Shown here in pieces: positions 23,401 through 36,300 of a stretch of 64,000 bases of DNA. Every line of letters starts with the position of its first letter. Within the stretch, counting starts at the first letter, position 1. The position numbers and the translations under genes were made by a program. Source of the DNA: Haliclona indistincta (Eukaryota > Porifera > Demospongiae > Haplosclerida > Chalinidae); assembly GCA_964017065.1 (NCBI GenBank), contig OZ024791.1:5446547-5510546 (forward strand). Reading direction: 5' to 3'. Below the pieces are notes generated by a model that was not told where the DNA came from, did no database searches, and worked only from the letters and a program-made list of their open reading frames with translations.

Positions 23401-25617
23401 CCTTTATTCGTTGCAGCAGATGGATTTTCTCATCCTCTGTTCTCTCTCCTCCTAGTCTGCTCAGTTTGTGCTCCAACTGTTGCAGCTGGAAATCCTATGA
23501 TTAGGAATCATCACACACAGATGGCTTGTATAAAGATTGTTATAATACCTGATTGTAGAGTAGTTCCTGTTGTTTTAGTGCTTGTTCATCAAGTCTGTTC
23601 TGCTTGGCAGTCAGGTTTCTAACAGCTACCATCCCTCCCTTGAATACAATTATTCTGTGAAAGCTCACGATATACACACAAATTCAACAGCACCTGTATC
23701 CCAGCTTGAGTGTTTGTCTCTTTTTTCTTCACTTCAAACAGCTCTTGTTCTTTTTTGAACTGCATCATAAAAAGTGAATCATCCTTCTCTTCACTACTTT
23801 TACTGACCATTTTTTCTCGCTGTAGACCAAGCTCTTTTTCCAATGCTTTGACCTTTTCCTCCTCATCAGCCAGCATGCGGTCCACCTGGTGAGCTTGCTC
23901 TTCAGCTGTCAGAGTCTTCTTGGTGGATTTCTTCAGCTCTTCTTGCATGATTTTACGCTGGTGTTGAACAGTGTCCAACCTAAAGACGACAGCATACATT
24001 AAGTTCATGTAGTTTCTCTTATCTACCGTTTCTGCCGATCCTTGATGTCTCGACTGATTTGACTACGACGAGCTCGCAAGCTCTCCAAGTCAGCTGCCGT
24101 TCTATTCACTGAGTACTTGAGAGACTCCAACTACACAGTAGAGTGATAGTGTATTGTGATATTGTGATACCATACCTCATCTTTGATCTCCACTCGAGAA
24201 TGCTCGAGATCTTGATATTCCTGTCTGCTATTGATTGCCTGACGTTCTGCTGCCGTCAACTTCTTCTCAATTTCTTGGTTGTTTTGTTTTTCCTGCTCTA
24301 AAAACTCCTGAAATAAAATCAATGATGACAGTGATGATACATAGTACCGTACAGACCTCTTTATCTTTTATAGAGTTTTCTTTTGTTTTGATCACAGCCT
24401 TCAGTCGAGCCAGTTCCTGTACACACAAGAGGTTACTGACTGTACATTATCATGTTGCAGTCCCTACTGTAGCAGTTTTGTCCATGTCTTCATCTCTCCT
24501 CCTCATCTGGTGGATAGTTTGCTCCCACTGGTCAATCAGTTGCTGCCTCTCTCTGTGAGCTTGACGAAACATTTCAGCTGTGTTGTCCAGCTCAATCTGG
24601 TAATTAGGAAATAAGAGTGAGGCCTAATCACACACACCACTCGCTCATATACACCAGCGCGCTCACTCAACTACCTAATCACACACAAGCTCACTCACTC
24701 ATCTACCTAATCACATACCAGCTCACTCACTCAACCACCCAATTTCTTACTCACCCGAGCAGTTAACGTTTCAGTCACTTCAGAATCCATTGTCTTTTTC
24801 TTCTTCACTGCAGTCTCATGAAGTTGTTCCAGTTTTAGTGTCAGTTCCTTTACAGCAGTAGACACACAAAATAGCAATGTCTATCACCAAAGTAAGACAT
24901 ACTTTGATCTTGCTCTCATCAGCCCTAGCGTACTTGGCAATGGTAAGAGCGTCTTCATCTTTGTGAGCAGATTCTTCTAGCCATGCTTCTAATGCCTGAA
25001 ATAGTAAATGAGTGTTTTATGTACACGATGGGTGTATTTATCACTCACTTGTTGCTCCCAGTTCATCTGTTTCTTTAGCTCTTCCATCTTCTGGTTAGCT
25101 CTAAATATGGTGTTCTACCAGAGATGATATCAGAACTTTTAGTACTGTATGAGCCTGATCCTGCTGGCTCACCTGATAACCATTCATCCTATCAGTAAGC
25201 TCATCTCTCTTCAACTTGATTCGCTTACATTCCTCATTTATTCTGCCTTCTTGTCTCTCAGCTATGTAAAAATAGGATCACTAGTAATGGAAGCTAGGAA
25301 CACCCAACCTACCAAGTTGTTTCATGTGACTCTCAGTCTCCACATCGTTCTTCCTAGCATCATACAGCGCCTTGAAGATTTGATGTGATTATCTGTACAT
25401 GAGTGAATATGGATCGATATACCTGAGTTAGCTGTAGTTCTTGTCGCACATTCCTCAAGTGGTCCTTGATGATCTGCACACGATCTCTATTTTGTTCAAC
25501 CTGCACCTCTAGCCTGTCTATTTCTTTTCTACGTGTAGCCACTTCACCCTCAAGTTGCTTGTTGGCTTCGTTGGCGATAGGCATCGCCAGATGCGCCAAC
25601 TCAACATCAGTAGTCAT
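20425..25617 (-). CDS. CCDC39: CCDC39, axonemal 96-nm ruler coiled-coil protein
   Basis: CCDC39 with CCDC40 forms the molecular ruler that sets the 96-nm repeat of motile cilia and positions inner dynein arms. The model starts at ATG 25617 ([20 protein letters not shown]); the upstream extension of the frame begins with TTG. It has about 20 exons separated by roughly 50-bp introns. Almost all of it is predicted coiled coil rich in Glu, Lys, Gln and Leu. Diagnostic segments include [40 protein letters not shown] and [20 protein letters not shown]. The C-terminus is Ser/Arg-rich and disordered ([20 protein letters not shown], ending [11 protein letters not shown]), as in other CCDC39 proteins. 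The final splice is inferred from a phase match (GAATAG/GTCCC to CCAG/GTACG). If that intron is retained the frame instead stops at 20714. Confidence 0.93.
24628..24755. repeat. Imperfect CTCACTCACTCA-rich repeats in a CCDC39 intron
   Basis: Two to three diverged copies of a unit containing CTACCTAATCACA followed by AGCTCACTCACTCA make up most of this intron. The CTCA tetramer is the same one found in DNAH2 introns. Confidence 0.7.
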
Positions 25618-25835
25618 CTTCAATTCGTATCTGGGATGGATCAACCTGATGGTACAGAGATCAGAGAAGACGTTTTTCGTGTGGTGTTTCTATGGTTACC
25701 GTGGGCGGGGTTAACCGCTAATTCTTCATCCCACGCTTGTGCGCTTTCTGGATAAAACTTGGTCTTTCAGCAATCAAGCCATTTCCCTCTGTAATACAGT
25801 AGTACTGCGAGAGATATTGCGTGTCTAGCTGCAGT
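25618..25835. promoter_or_regulatory. Putative bidirectional promoter, CCDC39 / DOK-like
   Basis: The start codons diverge across 218 bp. A GTTTCTATGGTTACCGTGGGCG stretch (25686-25707) contains GTTTCTATGGTTAC, which resembles half or more of an X-box (RFX site, GTNRCC-RGYAAC). That would fit a ciliary gene on the left, but the match is inexact. Confidence 0.4.
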
Positions 25836-28177
25836 ATGTCTGATTCTAAAGGAGCAGTTACTCGCCCTCTGCATCAGGTCAACAAACCGCGCAAGTCACC
25901 TGAAAGGCGGTACAGTCGTCGAGCGCCTCGGGTGCAGTACGCATCTCATAACGGGTTTGCAACTCACAAGCCGGTCGTGCTCAAAGAAGGCTACTTAAAC
26001 AAACCATCGTTCTTCAGATTTGTAAGTAAAGTAGTTTGCAAGCAAACTTGCAGTTTTATGCAACTTTTTGTATCTCCAGGGAGCAAGAAGACGACGATGG
26101 TGCGTACTAAGAAGCTACTCACCCTCTGAAGCAGCCATGGATATATTCACAGACGACTCCAAGACTCGCTACAAGGGCAGCATCACTTTAGACAAGGAAT
26201 CCAATCCAGTGATGTTCGTAAAGACCTCCGAGATTGCACAGCGGCGCAAGGTGAACGCCGGCTACATGGTGCTGAAAGTAGGCAAAAACACATACCACTT
26301 CTCTACCGACACTTTCTGCGAGATGGCGGAATGGTGTGCCTTGATACGACAGGCAATCAGTGACGGTAAGTATTCAAGCAACGTTTTGCAGCGATGTTTA
26401 CCATTGTTTTTCGTTTCCGCTCCTAGGTTCTCTGTTTTCAGCCAATCTTAGTGAGCCAAGACAGCTCTCCGATGGAATGGTCAATGTGCAGTTCACCTCG
26501 AACTACATTGCTCTTCTTTGTCCAGTTAAAGAGCTCTCCATTAAACGCTGGAGGCTGGACCACATCACTTCCTTTGGTCAGAGTGGAGGAATGCTCACTT
26601 TCGAGTGCTGCAGTCGCTGCTCAGACCCAAACAACAATCGTGCCTCACTGAATATTGTCATCGAGAAGCCAGCAACAATTCTTGCTAGAATGGAGAAATC
26701 GATAAGAGACAATCCACACACTTCAGAGATACATTATGAGAGAAGCATTCTTGGTGACATATACCACTGCGATCACCACTGTGGCAGTCCCAGAATGATG
26801 CCTGCATTTTCAGACACAAATCTGCCTCGTCTTGTCAACACTTCACCATATACCAAAAATAGAGATGACCTGGAGATGTCATTACCTGTCAATCTTAGAC
26901 CAGATGATCTAAAACTGGACAGTGCAACCGAGAGCTTTGACTCCGGGCTACCAGGTACGCCACAGTTCGATGAAGACTCTCCACGTTCTTCACCCGCTCT
27001 TCCTTCTCCAACCTACACAGGCAAGAATGATTTTTCATTGAAGTCGCACGACAAGCTCTCCCCTGCAGTGGATCGACCTTTTATTGCAGAAGCACGCTAT
27101 ACCCAATCGCCATTCAGAGGTACACCACCAAGTGAAGAAGACAACTCATCACGCCTCACTTACAGCACCATAATTCACCGCTCAAGAGATCAATCTTCTA
27201 GCTTTTCTAGCAATGGCTCAGGCAGTGTTACCTACTCTACTGTTGCATCATCTCGCCACTCAGAGGCAAAGGGAAAGCCAACAACTCCAGTGCAACTGAA
27301 CTACACACGACAACACTCTCCTCCTACCAATCAACTAGTACCCACTCCACCAGAGAGACGGCAATCCCGATTCCGACCTGCTAGTACAAGTCCTACCAGT
27401 ACTCTCTCCTGTAGTGTTCCTGCAAAAACAAACTTTGGTGCTATCGACTCAAAAGACCTTCCAAGAATCCCGTTTGATGTTATTCCTCCTCCTCCTAAAG
27501 TGCTTTCCTCACGAACCAGCTCTTTTGGGAAGTCACAAGAGGAGGTCTTGAGACAAAGAGAGCAACAATTAGCTTCTGTGATGGAGAGAGATCATCCTGT
27601 ATCTGAGCTAGGGTTTGGACCAAGCACAAGGCATCGGAGTGGCACTCACATGGTACAGAGAGAGCTTCCTAGTAACTATGAAAGACTGAGATCGCAATCA
27701 GTATCCGATTCTCTTGAGCCCAGTCCAATACGCAGTTTTCGAGACCCCTCTAAAAGCAGTTCAGATGAATTAGAGGACGACAGTTATGACAATTTAGATG
27801 AGCTGAAATCCTTCAATCCATTCTTCCGTATGGGTGACCTTGAATACGACGAAACAGAAGGTGAAGCAGCTCATGAAATATGCTCCAATCTAGCTGACTA
27901 TCGAAGGCATGTTGAGCAACGAAGACCATACTGCCAACCCAATGTCATTGATAAGGTGCTTAGCAAAGTAGCCTGTGACAATGTCAGAGGCTACGCTTAC
28001 AAGATAATGATCCCAGTTGCTGGAGATGTGGTTTACGATGTACCAAGAAGACAAGCACCAGTGGCAGACCTCGCCAGCGTCAGAACGAATTCTGATGCAC
28101 CTCCCAAACCGATGAGAATTCCTGGCAAATCACTGGAACCAACAGACGATGTATTTGTGTCCATGTCCACGCAATAG
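25836..28177 (+). CDS. DOK-like docking protein (PH + IRS-type PTB domains)
   Basis: This is an adaptor for tyrosine-kinase signalling at the inner face of the plasma membrane. Exon 1 starts at ATG 25836 (an upstream in-frame codon is GTG). The PH domain spans exons 1 and 2: VVLKEGYLNKPSFFRFGARR, WCVLRSYSPSEAAMDIF, and FCEMAEWCALIRQAI near its end. The PTB domain follows: QLSDGMVNVQFTSNYIALL, SIKRWRLDHITSFGQSGGML and TFECCSRC. The rest is a long, Ser/Pro-rich, disordered tail with many tyrosine motifs: LTYSTI (27155-27172), VTYSTV (27227-27244), YDNLDEL, and YDVP (28034-28045). The acceptor of exon 3 is ambiguous between two in-frame AGs (26426 and 26441). The length is about 700 residues, longer than most DOKs. 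An IRS- or FRS-like identity is less likely because both PH and PTB are present and the tail lacks YxxM arrays. Confidence 0.8.
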
Positions 28178-29009
28178 AAGACTAGTTACCATTGTTCAAA
28201 GCACTGTTTGTTGGTACAACACCCACGGATTTTACAAACTAAGGAATCCAATTCTGACCCATAAAAGGATTCGTCTAATTGGATATCAGATTCTTCACAA
28301 TGTAGCAATGTTTGTCCACACAGTGGCTCCGTGTGTTGACTATTCTGTATGTGTTGTACTCTTTGCTTTCACTAAACTTATTCCATGTACGTCGCAAATT
28401 TTGCAAATATACACCACTATCACTGATTTACACCAAGTTATGTAACAATTTTATGTATTCTATGAACAAAGATATTATATCACAATGTTACTGGTGAGCA
28501 AATTAATGCGCTTCTCAAGTATGGCATAAATAGATTAGGTGTGTACAGGGGAATAGTATGAGTTTGGCATGAAGTAAATCTGTTGTCACTGAAAAGCATG
28601 GGATGCTGTACATACTATGTCAAACTCGCAAGACAATTCATTGTCTACAGTTTCGTGACACTGAGTAATCTGTAGACTCAGCAAGGAGACAACTTGGCGT
28701 TACACAAACTAACTTGTGTTAATACCTCCAGAATTGTAGTCTAATACTTCTGGAAATACTCTCAAGTATACATAGTAGCTTGTGTTAATATTACATGTAC
28801 ACTGTTTGTACTAGTTAGCTGAGATAACAGTACATGAGAGAGCTGCATATTAGTGGGGGAGGAGGGAGGTCGTGTACACGGAGAGTGAAGGATAGCCAGC
28901 AAGTCTGTATCTCCCAACAGGACAATGATCAAATGGATTAAAAATTATTTTAGGAAAGTATCAATACACTTGTATTAGATTTAAGCGACCGGGTTGCAGT
29001 TTGAACAAG
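28178..29009. other. 3'-3' intergenic region, DOK-like / DNAH2
   Basis: This 832-bp AT-rich gap lies between the convergent stop codons and should hold both 3' UTRs. I see no further gene, transposon end or RNA gene in it. Confidence 0.6.
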
Positions 29010-32000
29010 TTAATGATCTAGGCACATGAGAAGAGCAGTGCCTCGCTTGATCCAATGGTCTGGATGAACAGGGCCTGAGCGTAGGTCAACTGGCACAATG
29101 AAACTGCTGGCACGATTAGGATAGTAGTAGCAAGGACACAGATACACCCCTGTAGTACAAAACACACATGAATGAATGACGCGAATACTTGACTAGAAAC
29201 AGAACACCACCTAAAGCACTTTATAATAGAGTTAGAAACTATAATAACATCTTCATTCTTTTGCTCTAGGTGATGGTGACAAACCTAAGAAACTGATACA
29301 CATTACACAACTGGTGAGTGCCATACACAACCCTACTCTACTACTCTGCAATGTTTTGACAAACAACGGCATGTGATATGTACCTGTACATCATCGTATA
29401 CATGCTGCACAGTAAATTGTGTAGGCAGGAACACCCACACATTCTGTCCAAAAAAACCTTAGACAAAAACTCCTCCAAACAGCAAACATCACCACAACAT
29501 CAACAATGTGGTCAACATTATGTTCGTAAGTTTGATTGAAGTGACCCGCTTGCCAGTCCCATGATGCTTTGTGTTTACTTGCTGAAGCCTTCAGTGCTCT
29601 AGTCTAGAACCCTCACCAACGCTGCACTATACCTTACAATAGCAGAACTAATTCACCAAAATTGTGCTGGTATGTTGTATAAACAGAGTTAGCGATGTGA
29701 GCTAAGAAACACTATGGAAACACAACGGAACCAGTATTTATCAGAAACACCATTCTGTTGATGATGGTGCAAGACATAATAGATCACATAATGTTAACTG
29801 GTATTAAACAATAGCTACGGACAAACAGCAAGCACATTGTGTTTACTAACCCTTTCCTGCTTTCCGTTTCGTCTCCGTTGGCTTGAAATGTATAGTCGGC
29901 ATTGTGCATACCAGCTCCATTGGGCTGGGCTCTACTAGAGTACCAGCCTTTTGATCCCAGGCAGCTCCCTCGAGAAATAGGCCCTTCACCCACACACCAT
30001 CCTAAGGTGAGGGAAATGAAGGAAAGCAAATGACGTGCTGCTGTGGTCCTAATGACAATATTCATGCTTTGTCAAATTATTATCCAAAAATGGTGCTAGA
30101 AAATGCATTCCACCACATACCACAAACACGTCAATTGAGTAAAGCAATGTACAACTATTATAAACATGAGCAAGCATGCATACTTACTTTAGGAGGCTCA
30201 GTGATATTAGAATCATCCAGTGTCGACACATGGAACTCCCATCCTAACGCGTCCACACTCACCTTGAAAATAGTACATTTAGACATTTTACAACTCTGTT
30301 AGTACAACACCTACGTTGTTTTTCCTTGCAACAGATTGTAGAACTGCTGTTAAGAATCCCAGTGGCAGTGTGAACCCAGCCAACCAAAACAGCACTGGAG
30401 GATGTATCGTAGTAGCCCATGTTTGAAATTGCTCTACACGAAGTGCCAAATCTCTGGTCCATGAAGCCAGTGGTTTGAGAGATGAATAAGTCTATAAGAA
30501 AGGAGTGAAGCGAAACCATCATTATACATGTACAGTGTACCTTGCCCCAGAGTGGAGGAACCTTAGTGTTATAAATGCAGTCAAATATCTCCTCTAGATC
30601 AGAAGACATCACTACCACTCCCTTGATTCCATTCTCCAGGTAGACCAGAGAGGAACGAATGGTCTCAAGCAATGAGTTGTACCGCTGAATCTACAATAAC
30701 ACGAAAATTAGTCAGTTGTTAATTGTATACAAAATCGTTAACAGGATGTTTTGACCAATGTTAAGTAGTTATCGGAAGAGTCCCACAGCTCGTAATGTCC
30801 TGTTTATAAGTAATACGCTTTGATTTATCATTAAAGTATGAGATCAGAGCATTACTAGTATCATTGACCAAATAATCATAGCATAGCTTGTATCATTTTC
30901 TAAATAATGAGAAACTTATGGTATCAAGCCACCAGAATGTAACACAACACCCAGCCAGCGTACCAAGAAGAGTAGATTTAGTATCGATGTTAAAAACAAG
31001 TTAATAGCGAGGCGTCTATTGTGCACATTCACAGCCTCATCATAGTAGTTGTTGATGCCAGACGCTGCTCATTAGTTGAGGAAACAGCTGTTCAAATACA
31101 TACTTCAGTATCATTATGTGTGAACATATATACTGTCCAAGCAAAGACCCATAGCAGACACCGGTTGTGTTGATAGGGGCTATGGTTTTATGTACACTCA
31201 TTATGGCTTGCCTCAGGAAGGAACACACACATGCTGGCGTGTATCAACATACCTCCTGAAGCAGGACAATATTGAGTGGGGTCATGTCCTCCGACACCAG
31301 TTTGTAGGTTGCCTCATAGTCGATAGGCTCTGGTAACTTGCTGAGCACATCTGCAGCTAAACTAAGTACCTAAGAGAGATAACATTTATAAGAAGCACAG
31401 TTTGTCTGTCATACTTTGTCTTCACTGGTTTCCCCGAGTGCAACTGAACGCTGTGGCTGCAGAGACACAAGAGTGTCCAGTAGAGTCCTGTGGAAGAGGA
31501 TGCTAAAGGTAAGGTTAGTGAAGATATGATGCACCTTGTCTCTATGATCTGGCTAGCTATGTCGGCATTTGGGTGCTGTCCAAATACCTCGGGATGGTCC
31601 ACTTGAGGCAACTGATTGATATAGTCCTGCAAAAAGTGCATTATGGTGATTAATATTGTGTCTGTGGTTGTTTGGGATTGAGCTATAGCTGTTGTGTGGA
31701 GTATTAAGGTAATGATTAGACTTTCTCGGACCACACCTTATACGCTATTAGTGCTCCGTCCTTTGGTATATAATATGTAGCCAAGGAGGAGAGTCTGCAG
31801 AGAACGAACAGACACAATAGTAAACAGAGTATGTGTTGTTGAATAGAGTAGGATAGCAGCATGCAACCATTAGGTGAGCGTGTCACTAACTCCCACATGC
31901 ATCACTATAGGCAGCAGTTGCCTGCCAAACAATTCTTTTTCTCTCTTCCTGGTTACTAACTTGAAGTATGGAGTGTCTATAGCATCATCGACAAAGAACT

Positions 32001-33310
32001 CGTTGATGTAGGTGTAGAGGACCTTCCTGTCCCAGTCATCGGTAACATGGCCGCCATAGTTTACCCCGGCAATCTACAAAAGGGGGAGAAAAGAGGGGGA
32101 AATTAAAGTAAACTATCATTGATATCACAATTTGTAGATGGGATGGGGTCAAAAAGCACTTCCGAACACACAGCTCTCTGGCAGACACCAGTCTGTCAGT
32201 ACACTAGTGTCACCTTGATAAGGAATGCATGATATCAGTGTCATTCATATGTACACAACCCAGCCCAGTGCCCCATACACTAAAAATGCTCTGCACAACA
32301 ATTACCATAGACCACAGCATACCAAAAGCATCAATCTTTGTACCACAATTGAGAAAGTGGTAATATGATATCTGCATTGTACATTGTACTAGGACACGAC
32401 AACTGTTAGTAATACTATACCTAAGATCATAAAGCTACTGTGAGCGACCCAGACATGCAATATTGCTTTGTGTTGTGCGATATGTTGCAACAGCTAATTA
32501 GAACCACTGACTGAGGCTGATGGTATACATGATGCTTGCATGCACTGAGAATTAAATTGTGAGTTCTGTAACAGGGAGGTGTCAATAGTTGTGAATAATA
32601 ATTATACAGTTATCTCAACCTTGAAATTGTGTGTGTGAGAACAATTTATTTTAAAGCATGCGATGACGACGCACACATGCCCATTAAAGTGACGTGACAC
32701 ACTTTGCAATATAAAGAGTGGGCACACACACAGCCCTAGTGAAACACTTAATCTAACCAACACCCTGTGAAAAAGTGTTACTACGAAGTTTCCTCAATTC
32801 CTGTAAAAAAATGGGTTTGCGGTAGTTACACCTAGTGACCTACCCATTAGCATCTGATGCATGTTATGACTAGCAGAGACAGGACACCCTTAATGAAGCA
32901 TTACACCAGCCCTTGAGCAATGACAGGAGCACATTAATGGGCTTTAAGTGGATTAAGTGTATTAATTCATTGCATTCTATCAACACAGTTTCCGCAGTCA
33001 AAATGCGTCATAGTATGCCTGTCATACCATCGATAATAATTATTATGTACAGTATCTCTAAATGAAAACAAAAGCCCTACCATTGAATTCTTTTATGGAT
33101 TAAAAACTTTTTTTTGCAGAATACAGGTAATTCAGCCTTACCAGGAACTTGAGAGCTTCCCACGGTGTCTCGGGATAGTCGTCAAGATATATGCTGAGGA
33201 GGTGCTCTGAGATCTGGAAAAGAGAATAAAACATTAAACAACTATGCAATGCAATACTTGTAGAGCATTTTGTTAGCGGTTAAACTTGTGTGTGTGAAAT
33301 GTACATACGA

Positions 33311-33355
<45 letters not shown>

Positions 33356-36300
33356 TGTATGCGTACGATGTGTGTTTGTGTGTACGTGAATTCTTAAACT
33401 CTAAAACACAAGTAATGGAGTGAACTATGTGAACACATATGTCATAGGGGGTGAAAGGAGAGTTAATATCTTATAATCAACACCACACCTTGAACACAAG
33501 GCTAACAGAGGCCATGAAACTGCCAGAACCATCTAGTGTTATTACTGAGAAAGTGCTACAGTCAATTGACGCCAGCGTTTGTGTACATTCGCGTGTCTTG
33601 CCAATCAGGATGTCCAGTACTATCACAATCCAAGATGACAGGCTGGGCTCACCTTTCACTCAGAATTTTTCTCACACATGCAATGTGAGTATTTAGACTG
33701 TGACATGTATACCACTGAAAATGCATAATGTAATGGTTAAGGCTACATAGATGATGCGTGCATACTCTATGGCGCTAGATAGCTCAGCAACCAGTGCAAG
33801 GGTCAGTGAGATTGCTTATACAGTGGTGATATAAACTGGTGGTGTTAGCACCAGTATGGTTTATAGTTTACTTGTGACTATGGGATGTGGCACAGCAAAC
33901 TGGCGACAATGAAAACTACACTACTTTTACAATAGTACTACCATTGTGGTAAGATGATATACTCAGGATAAGCCTCACTTGCTCCCTATGTCACTGGTGC
34001 ATTCCATGAATAACCCCAAAACTGAAGTACACATATTGTAATACAATTATACTTGTGTTGCTTGATACGTAATATACGTTCTTAGAACTGGTTTAATTGA
34101 GGATAATTCTGAGACAGGAAAGCACTGCACACAGACACAGACAGTCACAGTTACTTATTCACCACACATGTGTGCATACATCCATCAACAGTCACATAGA
34201 CCCACCCACCAATACAGACACACTCAATAAAGACCTGCATGTGTCCATGTATCCATCAACACTAGTGTAGTCACACTCATATACAGGATAGTATGTGTAC
34301 ATACATCCACATTGATAGACATAATGTGCTCACATGCATTATATAACTCACACACATGTACATGCATACACATATATGTACATGAATTAACGCTTGATCG
34401 AAAATAACGAACCTCAAAATCAGAGTCATTGAAGCCGTAGATTATGTTCCATCCGAGTTGCAGGAACTTTCGTCGCTCCAGCAACAAGCTGTGAAAGAAG
34501 CATAGAGCAAAGAGAAGCTTCTTGTATTTGTGACCGCATTGGCAGCGAGGGAATGTTCCCTCGTCCACTAGCTGGTATAGTCGCTTGATATTGGCTTTTA
34601 GACCCTAAGAAATAAGATAAGAAGTATCATTGTACAAGCATAATGCGCTCAAGTTTTAGAATACATGTGTATATACCATAATGAGATTCAGGTCAAGCAC
34701 TGTGCATGTGCATGCGATATGAGCCGGTACAAATATTTGCATGTACGCCTACCTTTGGAGGCTCTGTAGTCATCTTAATACCACTTTGAAGAATTGATAT
34801 AGGAAATTCTGGGTGTGGACTGCTGCTCAGCCATAGTCTAAAGTCTTCATGAGGATGCTTGATCTGTGAAAGAGTTTGTCCTTAACATGGTGACTGCCCA
34901 CTAACAACTGTACTATACAACAGCTGTCAATGATCTGTGAACTACTCTCCTATAGCTATTGTAGTAATTAGTGTGGATGAACATTAGCCTTGCTTCATTA
35001 GATACTCATTATGCTTTGAACATTTCGCACCCAATAGTTGGAACAAGAATTTCTGCAAAATATAAATTCTCAAAGTGAGCTAACTCACAAAAGGTCCATT
35101 GATAATCCCACGTACCGTATCAAACGACTGCTTTGCATGCTCAAATTAGTACACAACATGTGTCTGGCAGGTCATTATGAATGCTTGAAGACAAGCCCAG
35201 TAGACAGGCTATACAAAATCAGTACCATGCATTAGTCTTTATAGTGGTTTGAACTAGACATCACCAGATAGAGCAACACAATAGTTGCATGCCTGGTACC
35301 CTTACTAGATCGTGTGTGCACTAGACAAAAATTAGTGTTAAAGTTTCACTGAAGTGGTTCAGTCTTTGCTATAATTAGCGATATGATCACGAGGCCATGG
35401 GTATGCGTTAAACAAAGCTAATCATAATTGACTAGGGATAGAAAATGAAGTAGCATGTAATGATGGACAAATAATGAACAAGCAGCAGCAGTCCATGGCA
35501 CGGATAGGACTGCTGGGGAAATATCGGAACACACAGTCGGAATGTTGGTTATAGAGGATATGAACAGTGCCAAGAGGAGAAGTTTCCTGTACATTTGTGG
35601 CTGAGAGAATAGCATAGAGTTCTGTTTGTACACATATCATTAGTGGCATTACAATGAGAACTATCATGCTACATGCATGTACCATACAAAGACAAGGCAA
35701 TGTTTATGCTAGTACCAGTATGTTGCAAAGTTCACATTTTATAACTGTTATCTTATTACATGGTCTATCCATTGCAAGGAATGCTGTTTGGCAATAAGGT
35801 TGAGGGGGCGAGGGATAGTACAAGGTTTTTGGCTAAGACACAGGATTCTAGACGATTCCAGCGTATAGCTAGGGTTACTATAACAAAGCAGTAATGACAC
35901 ACTTGCTATCATTCACAGATGGTGACTCCATTGCAGAATAGGGTGTGTACCTGTAGTTCTTCATTGACCAGCTTATCAAGCTGCGGCATCCAACTAAGAG
36001 ACAAGTGACAGTTAGCAAGGAATACCCAGTGACCCTGCAACAGCAAGCTTGCAACATAATGCATCTGGTATTCAACCTAACCTCTTTAGCTCCGTATTCG
36101 ATCATTCTTGTCGCAATAGGAGCCTGTCCCTGACCGAGTGAGAGAGCTTGGAACCGCTCACCCATATCCCATTGCTCTGCTAGATGAAGAAGAGCTGTGG
36201 TTGGATCCTATGAGAGAGAGAGAGAGAGTCAAATGAGAGTGGTGTAGTTATGGCAAGATCTCACCACTCCAGGCGAGAGAATAAATATCAGTGGTGTTTT

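Noticed and set aside
34140..34400. Possible second microsatellite or transposon (CACACATG and ACATACATCC strings)
   Set aside because: It is loosely repetitive CA/AT-rich sequence without a definable unit or ends.
35418..35700. Minus-strand frames with a hydrophobic start that could suggest a small secreted protein
   Set aside because: They lie inside a DNAH2 intron. Two overlapping frames look equally good, there is no family support, and the composition is that of the intron.
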